A DNA stretch of 64,000 nucleotides from Capnocytophaga canimorsus (GCF_002302565.1 NZ_CP022382.1:1063001-1127000), one strand, 5' to 3'; positions 1 to 9,679 are shown, counted from the first letter of the stretch. Notes: generated from the letters alone by a model not told the origin. Numbers and translations: made by a program.

Positions 1-2
1 TA

Positions 3-302
3 GCAACCGTACTTTTTGCAACCCTAACCTTACTTAATAAATTTCCGCATAAATTTAACTATTTAGTAGAAATAACCCCAGAAAACGCATACCGCCAATA
101 TGTTAACGCTACTCGAATGCTAAGAGCTTTAAAGCTAGTAATTGTTATTGTATTTGGCTTAGTGATATTTCAAACTTTGCAATACAAGGTCATTCAAAAG
201 CATCATATAACACAATATTTTCCACCACTAACACTAATGATAATATTTGTTCCGATAGTGTATTTTATTGGAAAATCATTTATTTTAGAAAAGAAAAAAT
301 AA
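3..302 (+). CDS. DUF1648-like membrane protein, C-terminal part (cut by left edge)
   Basis: The reading frame is open from the left edge to the stop at 300-302, so the first in-frame ATG at 117 is very unlikely to be the true start. The visible hundred residues hold one segment ending in LLNKFPHKFNYLVEITPENA, then two hydrophobic membrane helices, and end in a short lysine tail (EKKK). The phrase about NKxPHxFNYLVxITPENA followed by RMLRxLK is, from memory, typical of DUF1648/SdpI-like small membrane proteins of Flavobacteria. Function is not known. It converges on the rRNA methyltransferase gene, with only 7 bases between the two stops. Confidence 0.6.
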   Translation, partial: ATVLFATLTLLNKFPHKFNYLVEITPENAYRQYVNATRMLRALKLVIVIVFGLVIFQTLQYKVIQKHHITQYFPPLTLMIIFVPIVYFIGKSFILEKKK

Positions 303-309
303 ATCATTC

Positions 310-1035
310 CTAACGTCGTTTAAATTCGCTCAATAAAATAGCGGTAGCAGTCGCTACATTCAAACTTTCGGCTTGTTGTAACACGCCAAATCTAGGAATA
401 GTTACTTTTGAAGTAACAAAAGATAAATTCTCTTGGGAAATCCCATTGGCTTCATTGCCCATCAACAATACGGCATCGGTTTTTAATTGGGTTTGGTACA
501 CATTTTCACCTTCCATAACTGCTGCGTATACAGGGAGCTGGGTGTTTTTTAGAAAATCACCCAGCGGAAGATAATGCACTTGAACTCGTGTTAAAGACCC
601 CATTGTGGCTTGTACAACCTTAGGATTAAAACAATCTACCGTTTCAGTACTGCAAACCAATTGTTTAACTCCAAACCAATCACATAGCCGAATGATAGTA
701 CCCAAATTACCTGGGTCTCGCACATCATCCAAGGCAAGAATAAGTCCCTCTTCCTGCAAAGGTGTAACCTGCTGAATTCTGAATACGGCAAGACCCTCAT
801 CGGGATTTTTAAGTAAACTATATTTCTGAAGCGTTTCCTGTTGAACTACAATGGTTTTGGCTTTGGGCAATAATTCGGAAAACAAATGAGTTACAAAAAT
901 CATTTCGCTCTGCCAACCTGATTTAATAAACTCCAAAATACTTTTTTTCCCTTCTACAATAAACATACCCAATGCCAAACGGTATTTTTTTTGCTGTAAT
1001 TTTTGAATTAACTTTGCTTGATTTTTGCTTACCAT
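310..1035 (-). CDS. TrmH/SpoU-family RNA 2'-O-methyltransferase
   Basis: A SPOUT-class methyltransferase that probably transfers a methyl group from S-adenosylmethionine to a ribose 2'-OH in 23S rRNA or tRNA in the cytoplasm. The 241 residues hold an N-terminal substrate-binding part (about 1-95, beginning with the SKNQAKLIQKL pattern of RlmB-like enzymes) and a C-terminal SpoU domain. That domain shows the three family motifs: DDVRDPGNLGTIIRLCDWFG (motif 1), LLMGNEANGIS (motif 2) and TIPRFGVLQQAESLNVATA (motif 3, the deep trefoil knot). Length is normal. The exact target nucleotide cannot be told from sequence. The gene is divergent from tamL and its start codon lies within 11 bases of the tamL promoter element. 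Confidence 0.9.
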   Translation of the reverse strand: MVSKNQAKLIQKLQQKKYRLALGMFIVEGKKSILEFIKSGWQSEMIFVTHLFSELLPKAKTIVVQQETLQKYSLLKNPDEGLAVFRIQQVTPLQEEGLILALDDVRDPGNLGTIIRLCDWFGVKQLVCSTETVDCFNPKVVQATMGSLTRVQVHYLPLGDFLKNTQLPVYAAVMEGENVYQTQLKTDAVLLMGNEANGISQENLSFVTSKVTIPRFGVLQQAESLNVATATAILLSEFKRR

Positions 1036-1045
1036 AAAAAAAATG

Positions 1046-1053
1046 TATTTTTG
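1046..1053 (+). promoter_or_regulatory. Flavobacterial -7 promoter element (TATTTTTG) for tamL
   Basis: TATTTTTG matches the Bacteroidota -7 consensus TAnnTTTG and lies 20 bases upstream of the GTG start at 1074, in the short divergent gap. This leaves a leader of only a few to twenty bases, as is common in this phylum. No clear -33 TTG was found at the right spacing, so this rests on the -7 element alone. Confidence 0.5.
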
Positions 1054-1073
1054 AAGCCTAATTTGTCTTATTT

Positions 1074-3632
1074 GTGAAATCTCGTTTTAAAATATATTGC
1101 TTTTTAGTTATTGTTACTTCGTTAGTGGCTTGTAATGCAACCAAACGAGTACCAGAAAACACGCATTTGCTTACTAAAGTCACGGTTTTCGAAAACGACA
1201 CGAAAACCGAAGACGCAAAGGTAACCAATTTTATACAACAACAACCTAATGGTAACATTTTAGGCGTTCCTTTCGGATTGTACATTTATAATTTAGGAAA
1301 AGAAAATCCAGAAAAAAAATTCGAAAAATGGTTAGAACGCCATCCTAAATGGCATCGTTTTCTAAATGGACTTCTTTCTGAAAAGCAAGTTGGTCGTTTA
1401 AAAGAATCTTTTTTAGTTTCGGGCATTCATAATCAACTCAAAAGTATTGGTGATGCTCCAGTGATTTTGGATAGTAGCCAGACCAAAACATCTGTAAAAT
1501 ATTTAAAGGCTTACTACAAAAGTATCGGGTATTTTAATGCAAAAACCACCGACACCACCATTTTAAATCCTCGAAATAAGAAGAAAACAGCTCACGTTTC
1601 TTATCATATCGAAACGGGACCTCGTTATACCATTGATAGTTTAAGCACTTCAATAGCTTCAACTCAAATTGACTCTCTGTATCAATTACATAAAAAAGAA
1701 AGTACCCTTCAAATAGGCGCTCCTTACCAACTTTCTGATTTTAGCAAAGAAAGGTCGCGACTAAATGAACTTTTCCGAAATAACGGATTTTACACCTTTC
1801 AACAAAGCTCTATCAATTTTGATATTAAAAGAGATACTTTAATTGCAAATAACGACCAAAAGATAAATGTGACCACCACCATCAGCAATCTCATTGAGAG
1901 AGACGGTGATATTGTCACCGAGAAGCCTTATGTTGTGCATAATCTTAACAAAATACGTATTTTCCCCGACCACGATTTTTCAGTGGATATTGCTACTTTG
2001 GATACGCTTCACTACAAAAATACTATTATCTATTACAAAGACAAACTTCGGTATCGTCCTTCAATGCTCGTTATGGCATCAGCTCTGCGTAAGGGCGATA
2101 TTTATTCGGATGAAAAAAGAAGCTTAACTTACAAACAAATCAATAACTTACGAATCTTTAAATATCCCAATATTGAATACAAATATGCCGCTAATGATAC
2201 CTTACAGAAAACCTTAGATGCTAACATTTATTTAGTACCCTTAGATAAATTTTCATTTAAGATAAATGCAGACATCAATCGTTCTGATATTCAAGATTTT
2301 GGAATCAGATTTGGAACATCTTTCATCAGTAGAAATGTATTCCGAGGAGGAGAATCCTTTGAGCTAAACCTACAAGGAGCATTCGGTTCACAGCAAGATG
2401 CTGCCGATAATCACAAATTTTTTAACATTTCAGAAGTAGGCGGAGATATTCGTTTGAACATTCCACGAATATGGTTTTTTACCAATGTTGAAAAAATCAT
2501 TCCGTATTCAATGACCCCACAAACTACCTTAGTTTTCGGGGTAAATCACCAAAATAACATTGGGCTTGATAAACGTAACTTTAACGGAGCTTTTCGTTAT
2601 GTATGGAACCCAAGTAAAAACCGAAGTATCTTTGAAGTAGCTAATGTGCAATATGTTCGCAACCTAAATGCAAACAATTTCTTCAATGTATATAAAAGTA
2701 CATACAATAGGCTCAATGATATTGCTAAAAAATACACCATCAATTCAGCTTATTTAGACACTAAAGGAAACCTTACTCCAGAGCAAGGAACTGTTGCCTT
2801 TATGGACGATGTGCTTAACAATACACTTTCGGTAAGTGAACCCGACTTTAATAATGTGTTGAGCATTGCCGAAAGGCGATATCGTCTAATACGTAATGAT
2901 TTTATCCTATCAAGCAGTTTTACTTACATTTTTAACCAGAAATCTCAATTTTTTGAGAAAGATTTCTCACAATTCCGCATCAAATTGGAGTCGGCAGGAG
3001 GATTACTCAACTTATTTTCCAACACGTTAAAAAAGCAAACCCAACCCAACGAAAAAAAATCATTCTTAGGGGTTGAGTATGCTCAATTTATAAAAACGGA
3101 GCTCGATTTTATAAAACATTGGCCTATTGGTAGTCAAAGTAGCTTGGCTTTTCGTAGCTTCTTCGGTATTGCCATTCCTTACGGAAATTCAGACAATGTT
3201 CCTTTCTCGCAAAGCTATTTCGCTGGAGGCTCTAACGATAACAGAGGCTGGAGAGCTTATGATTTAGGGCCTGGTAGTAGCGGTTCTGTTCTAGATTTTA
3301 ATGAAGCAAATATGAAAGCGACTCTCAATTTAGAATATCGCTTTCCTATTGTTGGGGCACTTAAAGGCGCGATTTTTACTGATGTAGGTAACATTTGGAA
3401 CGTTTTTGACAACACCCAAATAGAAGGCGCTAAATTCGATAGTTTTGGCTCTCTTAAAGATGTAGGTTTTAGCACTGGGCTAGGAATACGCTACGATTTA
3501 GGCTTTTTCGTTTTGCGTTTGGATGTAGGAAATAAAACATACAATCCGGCTTTACCCATTGGGGAGCGATGGATTTCCAAACTGAGTATGGGCAATTTTG
3601 TATATAATTTTGGGATAAATTATCCTTTCTAA
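1074..3632 (+). CDS. tamL: TamL-type outer-membrane barrel lipoprotein (BamA/TamA superfamily)
   Basis: An 852-residue Omp85-superfamily protein. It starts with GTG at 1074, directly followed by a lipoprotein signal (VTSLVAC, with the lipidated Cys at about residue 20). POTRA-like repeats occupy roughly residues 30-430, including the tamA-like YLKAYYKSIGYFNAK and the RSRLNELFRNNGFYTF segments. The last 400 residues form the D15 barrel, with the characteristic FAGGSNDNRGWRAYDLGP loop and a terminal aromatic strand (FVYNFGINYPF). In Bacteroidota the lipidated TamA counterpart is called TamL, and it normally works with an inner-membrane TamB in moving proteins or lipids to the outer membrane. 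No tamB lies next to it here, so the partner must be elsewhere. The gene is monocistronic between its own promoter and nhaD. Confidence 0.85.
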   Translation: MKSRFKIYCFLVIVTSLVACNATKRVPENTHLLTKVTVFENDTKTEDAKVTNFIQQQPNGNILGVPFGLYIYNLGKENPEKKFEKWLERHPKWHRFLNGLLSEKQVGRLKESFLVSGIHNQLKSIGDAPVILDSSQTKTSVKYLKAYYKSIGYFNAKTTDTTILNPRNKKKTAHVSYHIETGPRYTIDSLSTSIASTQIDSLYQLHKKESTLQIGAPYQLSDFSKERSRLNELFRNNGFYTFQQSSINFDIKRDTLIANNDQKINVTTTISNLIERDGDIVTEKPYVVHNLNKIRIFPDHDFSVDIATLDTLHYKNTIIYYKDKLRYRPSMLVMASALRKGDIYSDEKRSLTYKQINNLRIFKYPNIEYKYAANDTLQKTLDANIYLVPLDKFSFKINADINRSDIQDFGIRFGTSFISRNVFRGGESFELNLQGAFGSQQDAADNHKFFNISEVGGDIRLNIPRIWFFTNVEKIIPYSMTPQTTLVFGVNHQNNIGLDKRNFNGAFRYVWNPSKNRSIFEVANVQYVRNLNANNFFNVYKSTYNRLNDIAKKYTINSAYLDTKGNLTPEQGTVAFMDDVLNNTLSVSEPDFNNVLSIAERRYRLIRNDFILSSSFTYIFNQKSQFFEKDFSQFRIKLESAGGLLNLFSNTLKKQTQPNEKKSFLGVEYAQFIKTELDFIKHWPIGSQSSLAFRSFFGIAIPYGNSDNVPFSQSYFAGGSNDNRGWRAYDLGPGSSGSVLDFNEANMKATLNLEYRFPIVGALKGAIFTDVGNIWNVFDNTQIEGAKFDSFGSLKDVGFSTGLGIRYDLGFFVLRLDVGNKTYNPALPIGERWISKLSMGNFVYNFGINYPF

Positions 3633-3636
3633 ATAA

Positions 3637-3668
3637 TTGCTCTTTATCAATCAATTTTCATACATTTG
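3637..3668 (+). promoter_or_regulatory. Promoter upstream of nhaD (TTG - N21 - TACATTTG)
   Basis: TTG at 3637-3639 and TACATTTG at 3661-3668 match the two-part Bacteroidota promoter (TTG ... TAnnTTTG) with 21 bases between them. The element sits 33 bases before the nhaD ATG, in a gap of only 69 bases after tamL. Confidence 0.55.
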
Positions 3669-3701
3669 CCGCCAATTTAACCTTACCTTCGTATCATTAT
3701 T

Positions 3702-5054
3702 ATGGAAATGTTGATTATTGCCGTGTTTTTTATCGGTTATTTTTTCATTACAATTGAGCACTCCGTACGTATTGACAAAACTATTTCAGCCTTAGGAATG
3801 GCTTCGGTTTGTTGGGCACTGCTCAAATTATTCAATCTTACGGTGTATGAAATTTCTGACGGTTTACATCCGCTTTATATCGAAATTTCAGAAAAATTTG
3901 GTTTGCCCATAAGTGAGGCAAAAGCACAAGCTATTGATGAATTACTCCTACATCATTTGGGAAAAATTGCCGAAATTTTATTCTTTCTAATTGGGGCAAT
4001 GACCATTGTTGAAATTGTGGATATGCACCGCGGTTTTGAAATCCTAAAAAAAATTATCAAAACCCGTAAAAAGAAAAAATTACTTTGGATTTTTGGCATC
4101 GTCGCTTTTTTTCTTTCCGCAGTGATTGATAATCTGACAGCAACTATAGTGCTTATCAGTATCTTACGCAAACTTGTGCCTTTTCAAAAAGAAAGAATGT
4201 GGTATGCCTCTTTGATTGTTATTGCAGCCAACGCTGGTGGGGCGTGGTCGCCTGTGGGCGATGTTACCACCACAATGCTTTGGATGGCAAATAAAGTAAC
4301 CGCTTTTAAATTAACCGAATATGTTTTCATTCCTTCGGTAATTTGTTTTTTAGTGCCTTTTTTCATCGCTTCATTTTTACCTGTTTTTCAGGGGCGTTTG
4401 GATATTCCAGCAACCGATAAAACCAGCGCCTTTAAATACAGCACGACAGTACTGATACTTGGTTTTTTAGCCATTGTTTTTGTCCCTGTTTTTAAATCAA
4501 TTACACATCTTCCACCTTATATCGGGATGTTATTTGCCTTGGCAAGTATGTGGTTTTTTTCGGAACTGCTAAAACCTATCAAAGAACTTGAAGAAGACAA
4601 GTTACACACGTTTTCACCTCATCGGGCACTTTCCAAAATAGAAATGTCAAGTATATTGTTCTTCTTAGGAATTTTACTTGGAGTTGCAGCTTTAGAATCA
4701 ATAGGGGTACTATTTAATTTTGCAGGTTGGCTTAATGAAGCCATTCCTAATCAGAATATCGTAGTTATTTTACTAGGGATAGGCTCTTCGGTAATTGACA
4801 ATGTCCCTTTAGTAGCAGCCAGTATAGGAATGTTTCAAAATCCTTTAGATGATGCAATGTGGCACTTCATTGCCTATACGGCAGGTACCGGAGGAAGTCT
4901 GCTTATCATCGGTTCGGCAGCAGGAGTAGCTGCAATGGGAATGGAAAAAATCAATTTCTTCTGGTATGCCAAAAACATTTTATGGCTGGCTTTTGCAGGA
5001 TTCATCTTCGGGGCATTGACCCTTATGGCGATGGAATATCTGCATTTGTTTTAG
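3702..5054 (+). CDS. nhaD: NhaD-family Na+/H+ antiporter
   Basis: A 450-residue inner-membrane protein with about a dozen hydrophobic helices. It fits the NhaD branch of the ion-transporter superfamily, which exchanges cytoplasmic Na+ (or Li+) for protons. Family signatures seen are the first helix followed by EHSVRIDKT, the internal repeat motifs SAVIDNLTATIV (about residues 140-151) and SSVIDNVPLVAAS (about 360-372), and SPVGDVTTTMLW between them. The two DN pairs are candidate ion-binding sites by family knowledge. It starts at ATG 3702 behind a good promoter and stands alone ahead of metG. Confidence 0.9.
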   Translation: MEMLIIAVFFIGYFFITIEHSVRIDKTISALGMASVCWALLKLFNLTVYEISDGLHPLYIEISEKFGLPISEAKAQAIDELLLHHLGKIAEILFFLIGAMTIVEIVDMHRGFEILKKIIKTRKKKKLLWIFGIVAFFLSAVIDNLTATIVLISILRKLVPFQKERMWYASLIVIAANAGGAWSPVGDVTTTMLWMANKVTAFKLTEYVFIPSVICFLVPFFIASFLPVFQGRLDIPATDKTSAFKYSTTVLILGFLAIVFVPVFKSITHLPPYIGMLFALASMWFFSELLKPIKELEEDKLHTFSPHRALSKIEMSSILFFLGILLGVAALESIGVLFNFAGWLNEAIPNQNIVVILLGIGSSVIDNVPLVAASIGMFQNPLDDAMWHFIAYTAGTGGSLLIIGSAAGVAAMGMEKINFFWYAKNILWLAFAGFIFGALTLMAMEYLHLF

Positions 5055-5109
5055 TCTTCAATCGTAGAAATTTACTTACGAAAGCTAAGCTTAACACCGA
5101 ATTTATGGT

Positions 5110-5117
5110 TACTTTTG
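5110..5117 (+). promoter_or_regulatory. -7 promoter element (TACTTTTG) for metG
   Basis: TACTTTTG fits TAnnTTTG and lies 23 bases before the metG start, in the 86-base gap after nhaD. A matching -33 element is not obvious. Confidence 0.45.
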
Positions 5118-5140
5118 CAAAGGGTTAAAAATAAATAAAA

Positions 5141-7195
5141 ATGTCAAAAAGATATACAATAACGGCAGCCTTGCCGTACACCAATGGTCCTATTCATATT
5201 GGACATTTAGCAGGAGTGTATGTTCCTGCCGATATTTATGCGCGTTTTCAAAGACTAAAAGGAAATGATGTGGCTTTCATCTGTGGAAGTGACGAACACG
5301 GTGTTGCCATTTCAATGAAAGCAAAAAAGGAAGGCATTACCCCACAAGAGGTAATCGACAAATACGATGCCATTATCCGTAACTCTTTTAAAGATTTTGG
5401 TATTTCCTTCGATAATTATTCGCGTACCTCTTTGCCTATTCATCACCAAACAGCTTCCGATTTCTTCAAAAAATTATATGATAATGGTGATTTTATTGAA
5501 GAAACCACCTCACAACTTTTCGATGAAAAAGCCAATCAGTTTCTTGCCGACCGATTCGTCATAGGTACTTGCCCCAAATGTAGCAATGAGGAGGCTTATG
5601 GTGACCAATGCGAAAAATGCGGCACCTCACTCAATGCCACCGATTTAATCAACCCAAAATCAACCCTAACAGGTGCTAAGCCTGTTTTGAAGCAAACCAA
5701 ACATTGGTTTTTACCTTTAGACAGATATGATGCGTTTTTAAGGAATTGGATTTTGGAAGGACACAAAAACGATTGGAAACCCAACGTTTATGGTCAGGTA
5801 AAATCGTGGCTTGACGACGGACTAAAACCTCGTGCCGTTACTCGTGATTTGGATTGGGGAATTCCCGTTCCCGTTCAAGGTGCTGAAGGTAAAGTGTTAT
5901 ACGTATGGTTCGATGCCCCCATTGGGTACATTTCTTCGACCAAAGAGTGGGCTGCACGTGAGGGTAAAGACTGGGAACCTTATTGGAAAGACCAAAACAC
6001 CAAATTGGTACATTTTATCGGGAAAGACAATATCGTTTTTCACTGCGTAATTTTCCCCGCTATGCTCAAAGCCGAAGGCTCATACATTTTACCTGATAAT
6101 GTCCCCGCCAATGAATTCCTCAACCTAGAAGGAAATAAATTATCTACTTCCAAAAATTGGGCGGTTTGGCTTCACGAATATTTACAAGATTTTCCTAATC
6201 AACAAGATGTTTTGCGTTATGCTTTAACAGCCAATGCCCCCGAAACTAAAGACAATGACTTTACTTGGAAAGATTTTCAAGCACGTAATAACAACGAATT
6301 GGTAGCCATTTTTGGTAATTTTATCAATCGAGTAGTGGTACTGACTCATAAATATTATCAAGGAATTGTTCCCCAGCCTACAATACTGACTGAGACAGAC
6401 CAACAAACGCTTTCGCAAATGAAAGAATTTGCAGAAAAAATAGAAACCTCCTTGGAGCGTTATCGATTCCGAGAGGCATTGCAAGAGCTGATGAATTTAG
6501 CCCGATTAGGCAACAAATATCTGGCAGATGAAGAACCGTGGAAACTTATCAAAACCGATGAAGATAGGGTAAAAACTATAATGTATGTAGCCTTACAAAT
6601 CGCCGCTGAATTAGCCTTGTTAAGCGAGCCTTTTTTGCCCTTTACCTCGGAAAAATTAAAGAAAATACTCTGTTTCTCAGCGCTTAAAAACAATATTGTT
6701 TGGGGAGATACCTCTAAAGAGTTGCTTCCTACAGGGCATACTATCGGACAAGTCGAATTGCTTTTTGTAAAAATAGAAGATGAAGCCATTGAAAAACAAT
6801 TAAATAAATTGGAAAGTACAAAAAAAGCCAATGAACAAGCCTCTAAAACGCTATCTCCTCAAAAAGAAACCATTACTTTTGATGATTTCGCTAAAATGGA
6901 TATTCGTATCGGAACTATTTTGGAAGCTCAAAAGATGCCCAAAGCCAACAAATTGCTTATTTTAAAAGTAGATACTGGAATTGACATTCGCACGATTGTT
7001 TCAGGGATTGCCGAGAGTTATTCTCCTGAAGAAATCATCGGAAAAAGAGTTACCATATTGGCTAACCTTGCTCCTCGAACCTTACGTGGCGTGCAAAGTG
7101 AGGGAATGATACTGATGACCACTTCCCCCGAAGGAAAACACATTTTTATCAATCCTGATATTTCTGAAATTGAAAACGGAAGCCCAGTAAGTTAA
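5141..7195 (+). CDS. metG: Methionyl-tRNA synthetase
   Basis: Charges tRNA-Met with methionine in the cytoplasm. The 684-residue class I synthetase shows the HIGH signature as HIGH in [10 protein letters not shown] (about residue 20), the four-Cys zinc knuckle CPKC...CEKC (about residues 145-160), and the KMSKS loop as KLSTSK (about residues 335-340), then the all-alpha anticodon-binding domain. Residues from about 580 form the EMAP-II/Trbp111-like tRNA-binding OB fold ([14 protein letters not shown] onward), which makes this the long, dimeric form. A lysine-rich linker (about 545-575) joins the two. Start is ATG 5141, and the length is normal for the family. Confidence 0.97.
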   Translation: MSKRYTITAALPYTNGPIHIGHLAGVYVPADIYARFQRLKGNDVAFICGSDEHGVAISMKAKKEGITPQEVIDKYDAIIRNSFKDFGISFDNYSRTSLPIHHQTASDFFKKLYDNGDFIEETTSQLFDEKANQFLADRFVIGTCPKCSNEEAYGDQCEKCGTSLNATDLINPKSTLTGAKPVLKQTKHWFLPLDRYDAFLRNWILEGHKNDWKPNVYGQVKSWLDDGLKPRAVTRDLDWGIPVPVQGAEGKVLYVWFDAPIGYISSTKEWAAREGKDWEPYWKDQNTKLVHFIGKDNIVFHCVIFPAMLKAEGSYILPDNVPANEFLNLEGNKLSTSKNWAVWLHEYLQDFPNQQDVLRYALTANAPETKDNDFTWKDFQARNNNELVAIFGNFINRVVVLTHKYYQGIVPQPTILTETDQQTLSQMKEFAEKIETSLERYRFREALQELMNLARLGNKYLADEEPWKLIKTDEDRVKTIMYVALQIAAELALLSEPFLPFTSEKLKKILCFSALKNNIVWGDTSKELLPTGHTIGQVELLFVKIEDEAIEKQLNKLESTKKANEQASKTLSPQKETITFDDFAKMDIRIGTILEAQKMPKANKLLILKVDTGIDIRTIVSGIAESYSPEEIIGKRVTILANLAPRTLRGVQSEGMILMTTSPEGKHIFINPDISEIENGSPVS

Positions 7196-7262
7196 AAGGG
7201 AAAGGATAAAGGATAAAGTGTAAAGGTACAAGAATCAAGGAACAAGAGATAAAGAGAAGTCA
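7196..7262 (+). repeat. Purine-rich degenerate short repeat downstream of metG
   Basis: Directly after the metG stop the + strand is almost entirely A and G for about 60 bases, made of imperfect units such as AAAGGATAAAGGATAAAG and AACAAGAGATAAAGAG. No coding frame or hairpin explains it. It could be decayed tandem repeat or an untranslated trailer. Confidence 0.4.
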
Positions 7263-7374
7263 AAACGGGCGTTTTTATTAAAGACAGCTATTTTTTCTGT
7301 TAAAAATGTTAATTTATTGGTTTATTTGAGTTTTTAATTTAACTTTGGGTGACTGACTACAACAAGCAAGAGCT

Positions 7375-7563
7375 ATGGAGAGAAATATACAAAACGAAAG
7401 AAAGCTCCTTTTTTTCAATCCGTTATTATATGCTTTGGCGCGTTTATTTCCAAATTTGGGACGCAAACTCACCCAAAGATGGTTTCTTGTGTTTTTAACC
7501 ATTACAGGAAGTATCATTTTTGTTTACGCCTTAATTAAAATTATAAGCAAAGGACAGGTTTAA
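7375..7563 (+). CDS. Small membrane protein of unknown function
   Basis: A 62-residue protein with a basic, amphipathic N-terminal half (LLFFNPLLYALARLFPNLGRKLTQRW) and one clear membrane helix (FLVFLTITGSIIFVYALIKII) near the C-terminus. It is followed 3 bases after the stop by a strong hairpin terminator, which supports it being a real transcript end. I do not recognise a family. A 67-codon frame on the other strand covers the same DNA but has no terminator or conserved features, so I prefer this one. Confidence 0.5.
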   Translation: MERNIQNERKLLFFNPLLYALARLFPNLGRKLTQRWFLVFLTITGSIIFVYALIKIISKGQV

Positions 7564-7564
7564 C

Positions 7565-7605
7565 AAAACACGCTCCAAAAAATTTTGGAGCGTGTTTTAT
7601 TTTTA
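7565..7605 (+). terminator. Strong intrinsic terminator after the small membrane protein
   Basis: A perfect 16-base inverted repeat (arms 7565-7580 and 7583-7598, core ACGCTCC / GGAGCGT) is followed by an ATTTTTAG tract. The A-rich arm makes it usable from either strand, but the nearest convergent gene ends 100 bases away. Confidence 0.85.
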
Positions 7606-7697
7606 GTTTATACCTTGCTAAGAAAAGGGTTCTACTTCAATAAGACTAACACTGAAAAACATTCATCATACTTTTTACAGCCAACCTAAAACTAAAT

Positions 7698-8804
7698 TTA
7701 TTTTGGATTTGAGCTTAATTTTTTAATAACTTCCAACTGTTCAGGGGTAATATCAGGTCCGTCATAAAATGAAACCCCAGAAGCACCATTTTCTTTCGCA
7801 AACTTAATGGCCTTTTCTAGGTCTGTAGCATTGATTGGTGGCACATAAATACCCGTATGAAGCTGAGTATGTTTTCCTTTTAAGTCCTCAATACCCTGAC
7901 AAGTAGCAAAACCTACCCAATCCGTCTCTTCATTATAAAAATTATGATAAATCATTGGGTAAACGCGATCTACATTCCATTTGTCCCAACGCTGACGTAC
8001 CATTTGCCCAGCCATTTCTGGGTACGGAAACACGGCCGCAGTAATCATTTTTCCTTTTTTATGTACGATTGCTGTGGCATCGTCAACCAATTGTTTAATC
8101 TTGTTGTAGCGAAATTGCTTCCACTCCATATCTATTGCTGGGTTTTTAAACTCACGCGGATTTTTATGATGTACTGATTCAAACTCAGAAACACAAGCAT
8201 CACAATAGCAAAAATCAAACTGAGGCAATTCTTCTTCTTGTACCAAATTGTAATTAGGAAGCAATCCTATGGGCAAATAGATATCAGGAAAACGAATATA
8301 ATCCAAATGAACACTAACTATGCCTTCAACTGCTGCCAAACGCTCCACAAGCTTGAGTATATGCTCTCGTGATTCTTTTTGCGTAGGGCAAAGCCACTGA
8401 TAATAATCCACATAGGGGCGATTGTCATAACACGATTTTCCTTCTCGACTAACCATATACCACTGCGGATGCTTTAAAGCCTCCTGATCATCAGGGCGAT
8501 TAACGGTCATTATCCAAGCGTGTAACTTGATGTCTTTGGCTTTGGCTATAGCAACAAGCCTCTTAAGTCCCTCAGGATCTGCCGACGTATTCACCAACAC
8601 CTCAGTAATTCCGTGCGAACGATATTTTTCAAACTCTTGATGATAACTTTCATCAGTTCGCTTAGCGTCGTAGGTAATCCAAGTGGAAAAAATGAAGGCT
8701 TTTTCATTTTCAATGGCGACTTTGTTGTCTGCAACATTCTTTTGTTCGTTTTTACATCCGAAAAGCAATGCCATTAACGGAATGATAAACTTTAAATATT
8801 TCAT
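7698..8804 (-). CDS. Glycoside-hydrolase-like (GHL10/DUF187-type) lipoprotein
   Basis: A 368-residue predicted lipoprotein: signal MKYLKFIIPLMALLFGC with the lipidated Cys at 17. The rest looks like a TIM-barrel of the GHL10-type family: an early ITEVLVNTSADPEGLKRLVAIAK strand/helix, KLHAWIMTVNRP, the acidic HLDYIRFPD strand (about residues 160-170) that resembles the catalytic-loop region of these barrels, and a late GASGVSFYDGPD strand. A pair of Cys (FCYCDAC) may bind metal or form a disulfide. The substrate is unknown. The family is generally linked to carbohydrate or peptidoglycan-related substrates, so an outer-surface or periplasmic glycosidase is an inference. It lies 103 bases downstream of the haem-binding gene on the same strand. 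Confidence 0.7.
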   Translation of the reverse strand: MKYLKFIIPLMALLFGCKNEQKNVADNKVAIENEKAFIFSTWITYDAKRTDESYHQEFEKYRSHGITEVLVNTSADPEGLKRLVAIAKAKDIKLHAWIMTVNRPDDQEALKHPQWYMVSREGKSCYDNRPYVDYYQWLCPTQKESREHILKLVERLAAVEGIVSVHLDYIRFPDIYLPIGLLPNYNLVQEEELPQFDFCYCDACVSEFESVHHKNPREFKNPAIDMEWKQFRYNKIKQLVDDATAIVHKKGKMITAAVFPYPEMAGQMVRQRWDKWNVDRVYPMIYHNFYNEETDWVGFATCQGIEDLKGKHTQLHTGIYVPPINATDLEKAIKFAKENGASGVSFYDGPDITPEQLEVIKKLSSNPK

Positions 8805-8907
8805 ACTGTTTCAAATTATTTTTACATCTTCCAAAGATAGTTCTTTTTCTTCTTTTTCAGAAGAAAAACGGAGCAATTTCTTTAAAGAATTTCAAGCTAA
8901 ACGTTAT

Positions 8908-9480
8908 TTATTGAGGAAGTTTCACTTTCCACATACCTCGTAGCTGTCCAAGTTGATAACCTATGGCTTTATCTTGCGGATATTTAGCTTGAATCACCTG
9001 CTGAGTTTCAGCATCAATCTGATTTTGTGTACTGCCGTGACAAGCAAGGCAAGTGGGCATACCCAGTGGAATAGCTTTGTAATAATACAATCCATCTTCT
9101 TGTAAGGAAAGTAAATGTTTTTGTTGAGAATCCTCTTTCATTTTTGCAAGAAGTGCTTCCCAAGCATTCTTATCTTCTGTGGTACGTATGGCATTCTCTG
9201 GATTTCTATTTTTATCGGTAATCCGCCACAAAGACACCTTATTACTCAGCGAAAGAGAATCCGTAATAGGTAAAGCTTTCTCACTACAGAAGTCGACCGC
9301 CTTAGTAAAACCACCTTTTTGAATTTGTTGCGAAACTTGGGTAAGTAATACGCTTTGAGCTTTAGTAGTGATACTATCACCCAACTTTAAGTAGTACTCT
9401 TGCTGTGAGTCCGTTAATTTACGAGACACCCCGCTACAACCCACCAAAAAAAACGCTAAAAATAAAGATAATGTTTTCAT
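8908..9480 (-). CDS. DUF3365 (Tll0287-like) haem-binding lipoprotein
   Basis: Predicted 190-residue secreted protein. The frame is open further upstream, but ATG 9480 directly starts a lipoprotein signal (MKTLSLFLAFFLVGC), so I place the start there. The body matches the DUF3365/Tll0287-like fold: an N-terminal helical part, an internal KVSLWRITDKNRNPENAI sensor-like strand, and a single c-type haem site CLACH near residue 150, ending in a GQLRGMWKVKLPQ strand. Such proteins bind haem covalently and are thought to be redox or gas sensors or electron carriers in the periplasm. No cytochrome maturation genes are adjacent. Confidence 0.75.
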   Translation of the reverse strand: MKTLSLFLAFFLVGCSGVSRKLTDSQQEYYLKLGDSITTKAQSVLLTQVSQQIQKGGFTKAVDFCSEKALPITDSLSLSNKVSLWRITDKNRNPENAIRTTEDKNAWEALLAKMKEDSQQKHLLSLQEDGLYYYKAIPLGMPTCLACHGSTQNQIDAETQQVIQAKYPQDKAIGYQLGQLRGMWKVKLPQ

Positions 9481-9646
9481 AATAAAGTTTTTAAGACCAC
9501 AAATATAAAAAATCTGAAAAAATAAAGCAACTAACAATAAGGGCATTTATTTCCTATATTACTAAGAATACAAAACAAATCCTATATTTCTAATGATTTC
9601 AATTGTAATACCTTTAAAAATAATCCAAAACATTATGTTTTTTGTT

Positions 9647-9654
9647 TATATTTG
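9647..9654 (+). promoter_or_regulatory. -7 promoter element (TATATTTG) for the GH84 gene
   Basis: TATATTTG matches TAnnTTTG and lies 26 bases before the ATG at 9680. It lies inside the longer open frame that begins at 9593. This argues that translation starts at 9680 and not at 9593. Confidence 0.5.
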
Positions 9655-9679
9655 TGCGTTAACCAAATTTTCATCCCGT

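Noticed and set aside
7314..7517. 67-codon frame on the minus strand
   Set aside because: It overlaps the small membrane protein on the + strand, which has a terminator directly after it; the minus frame has none.
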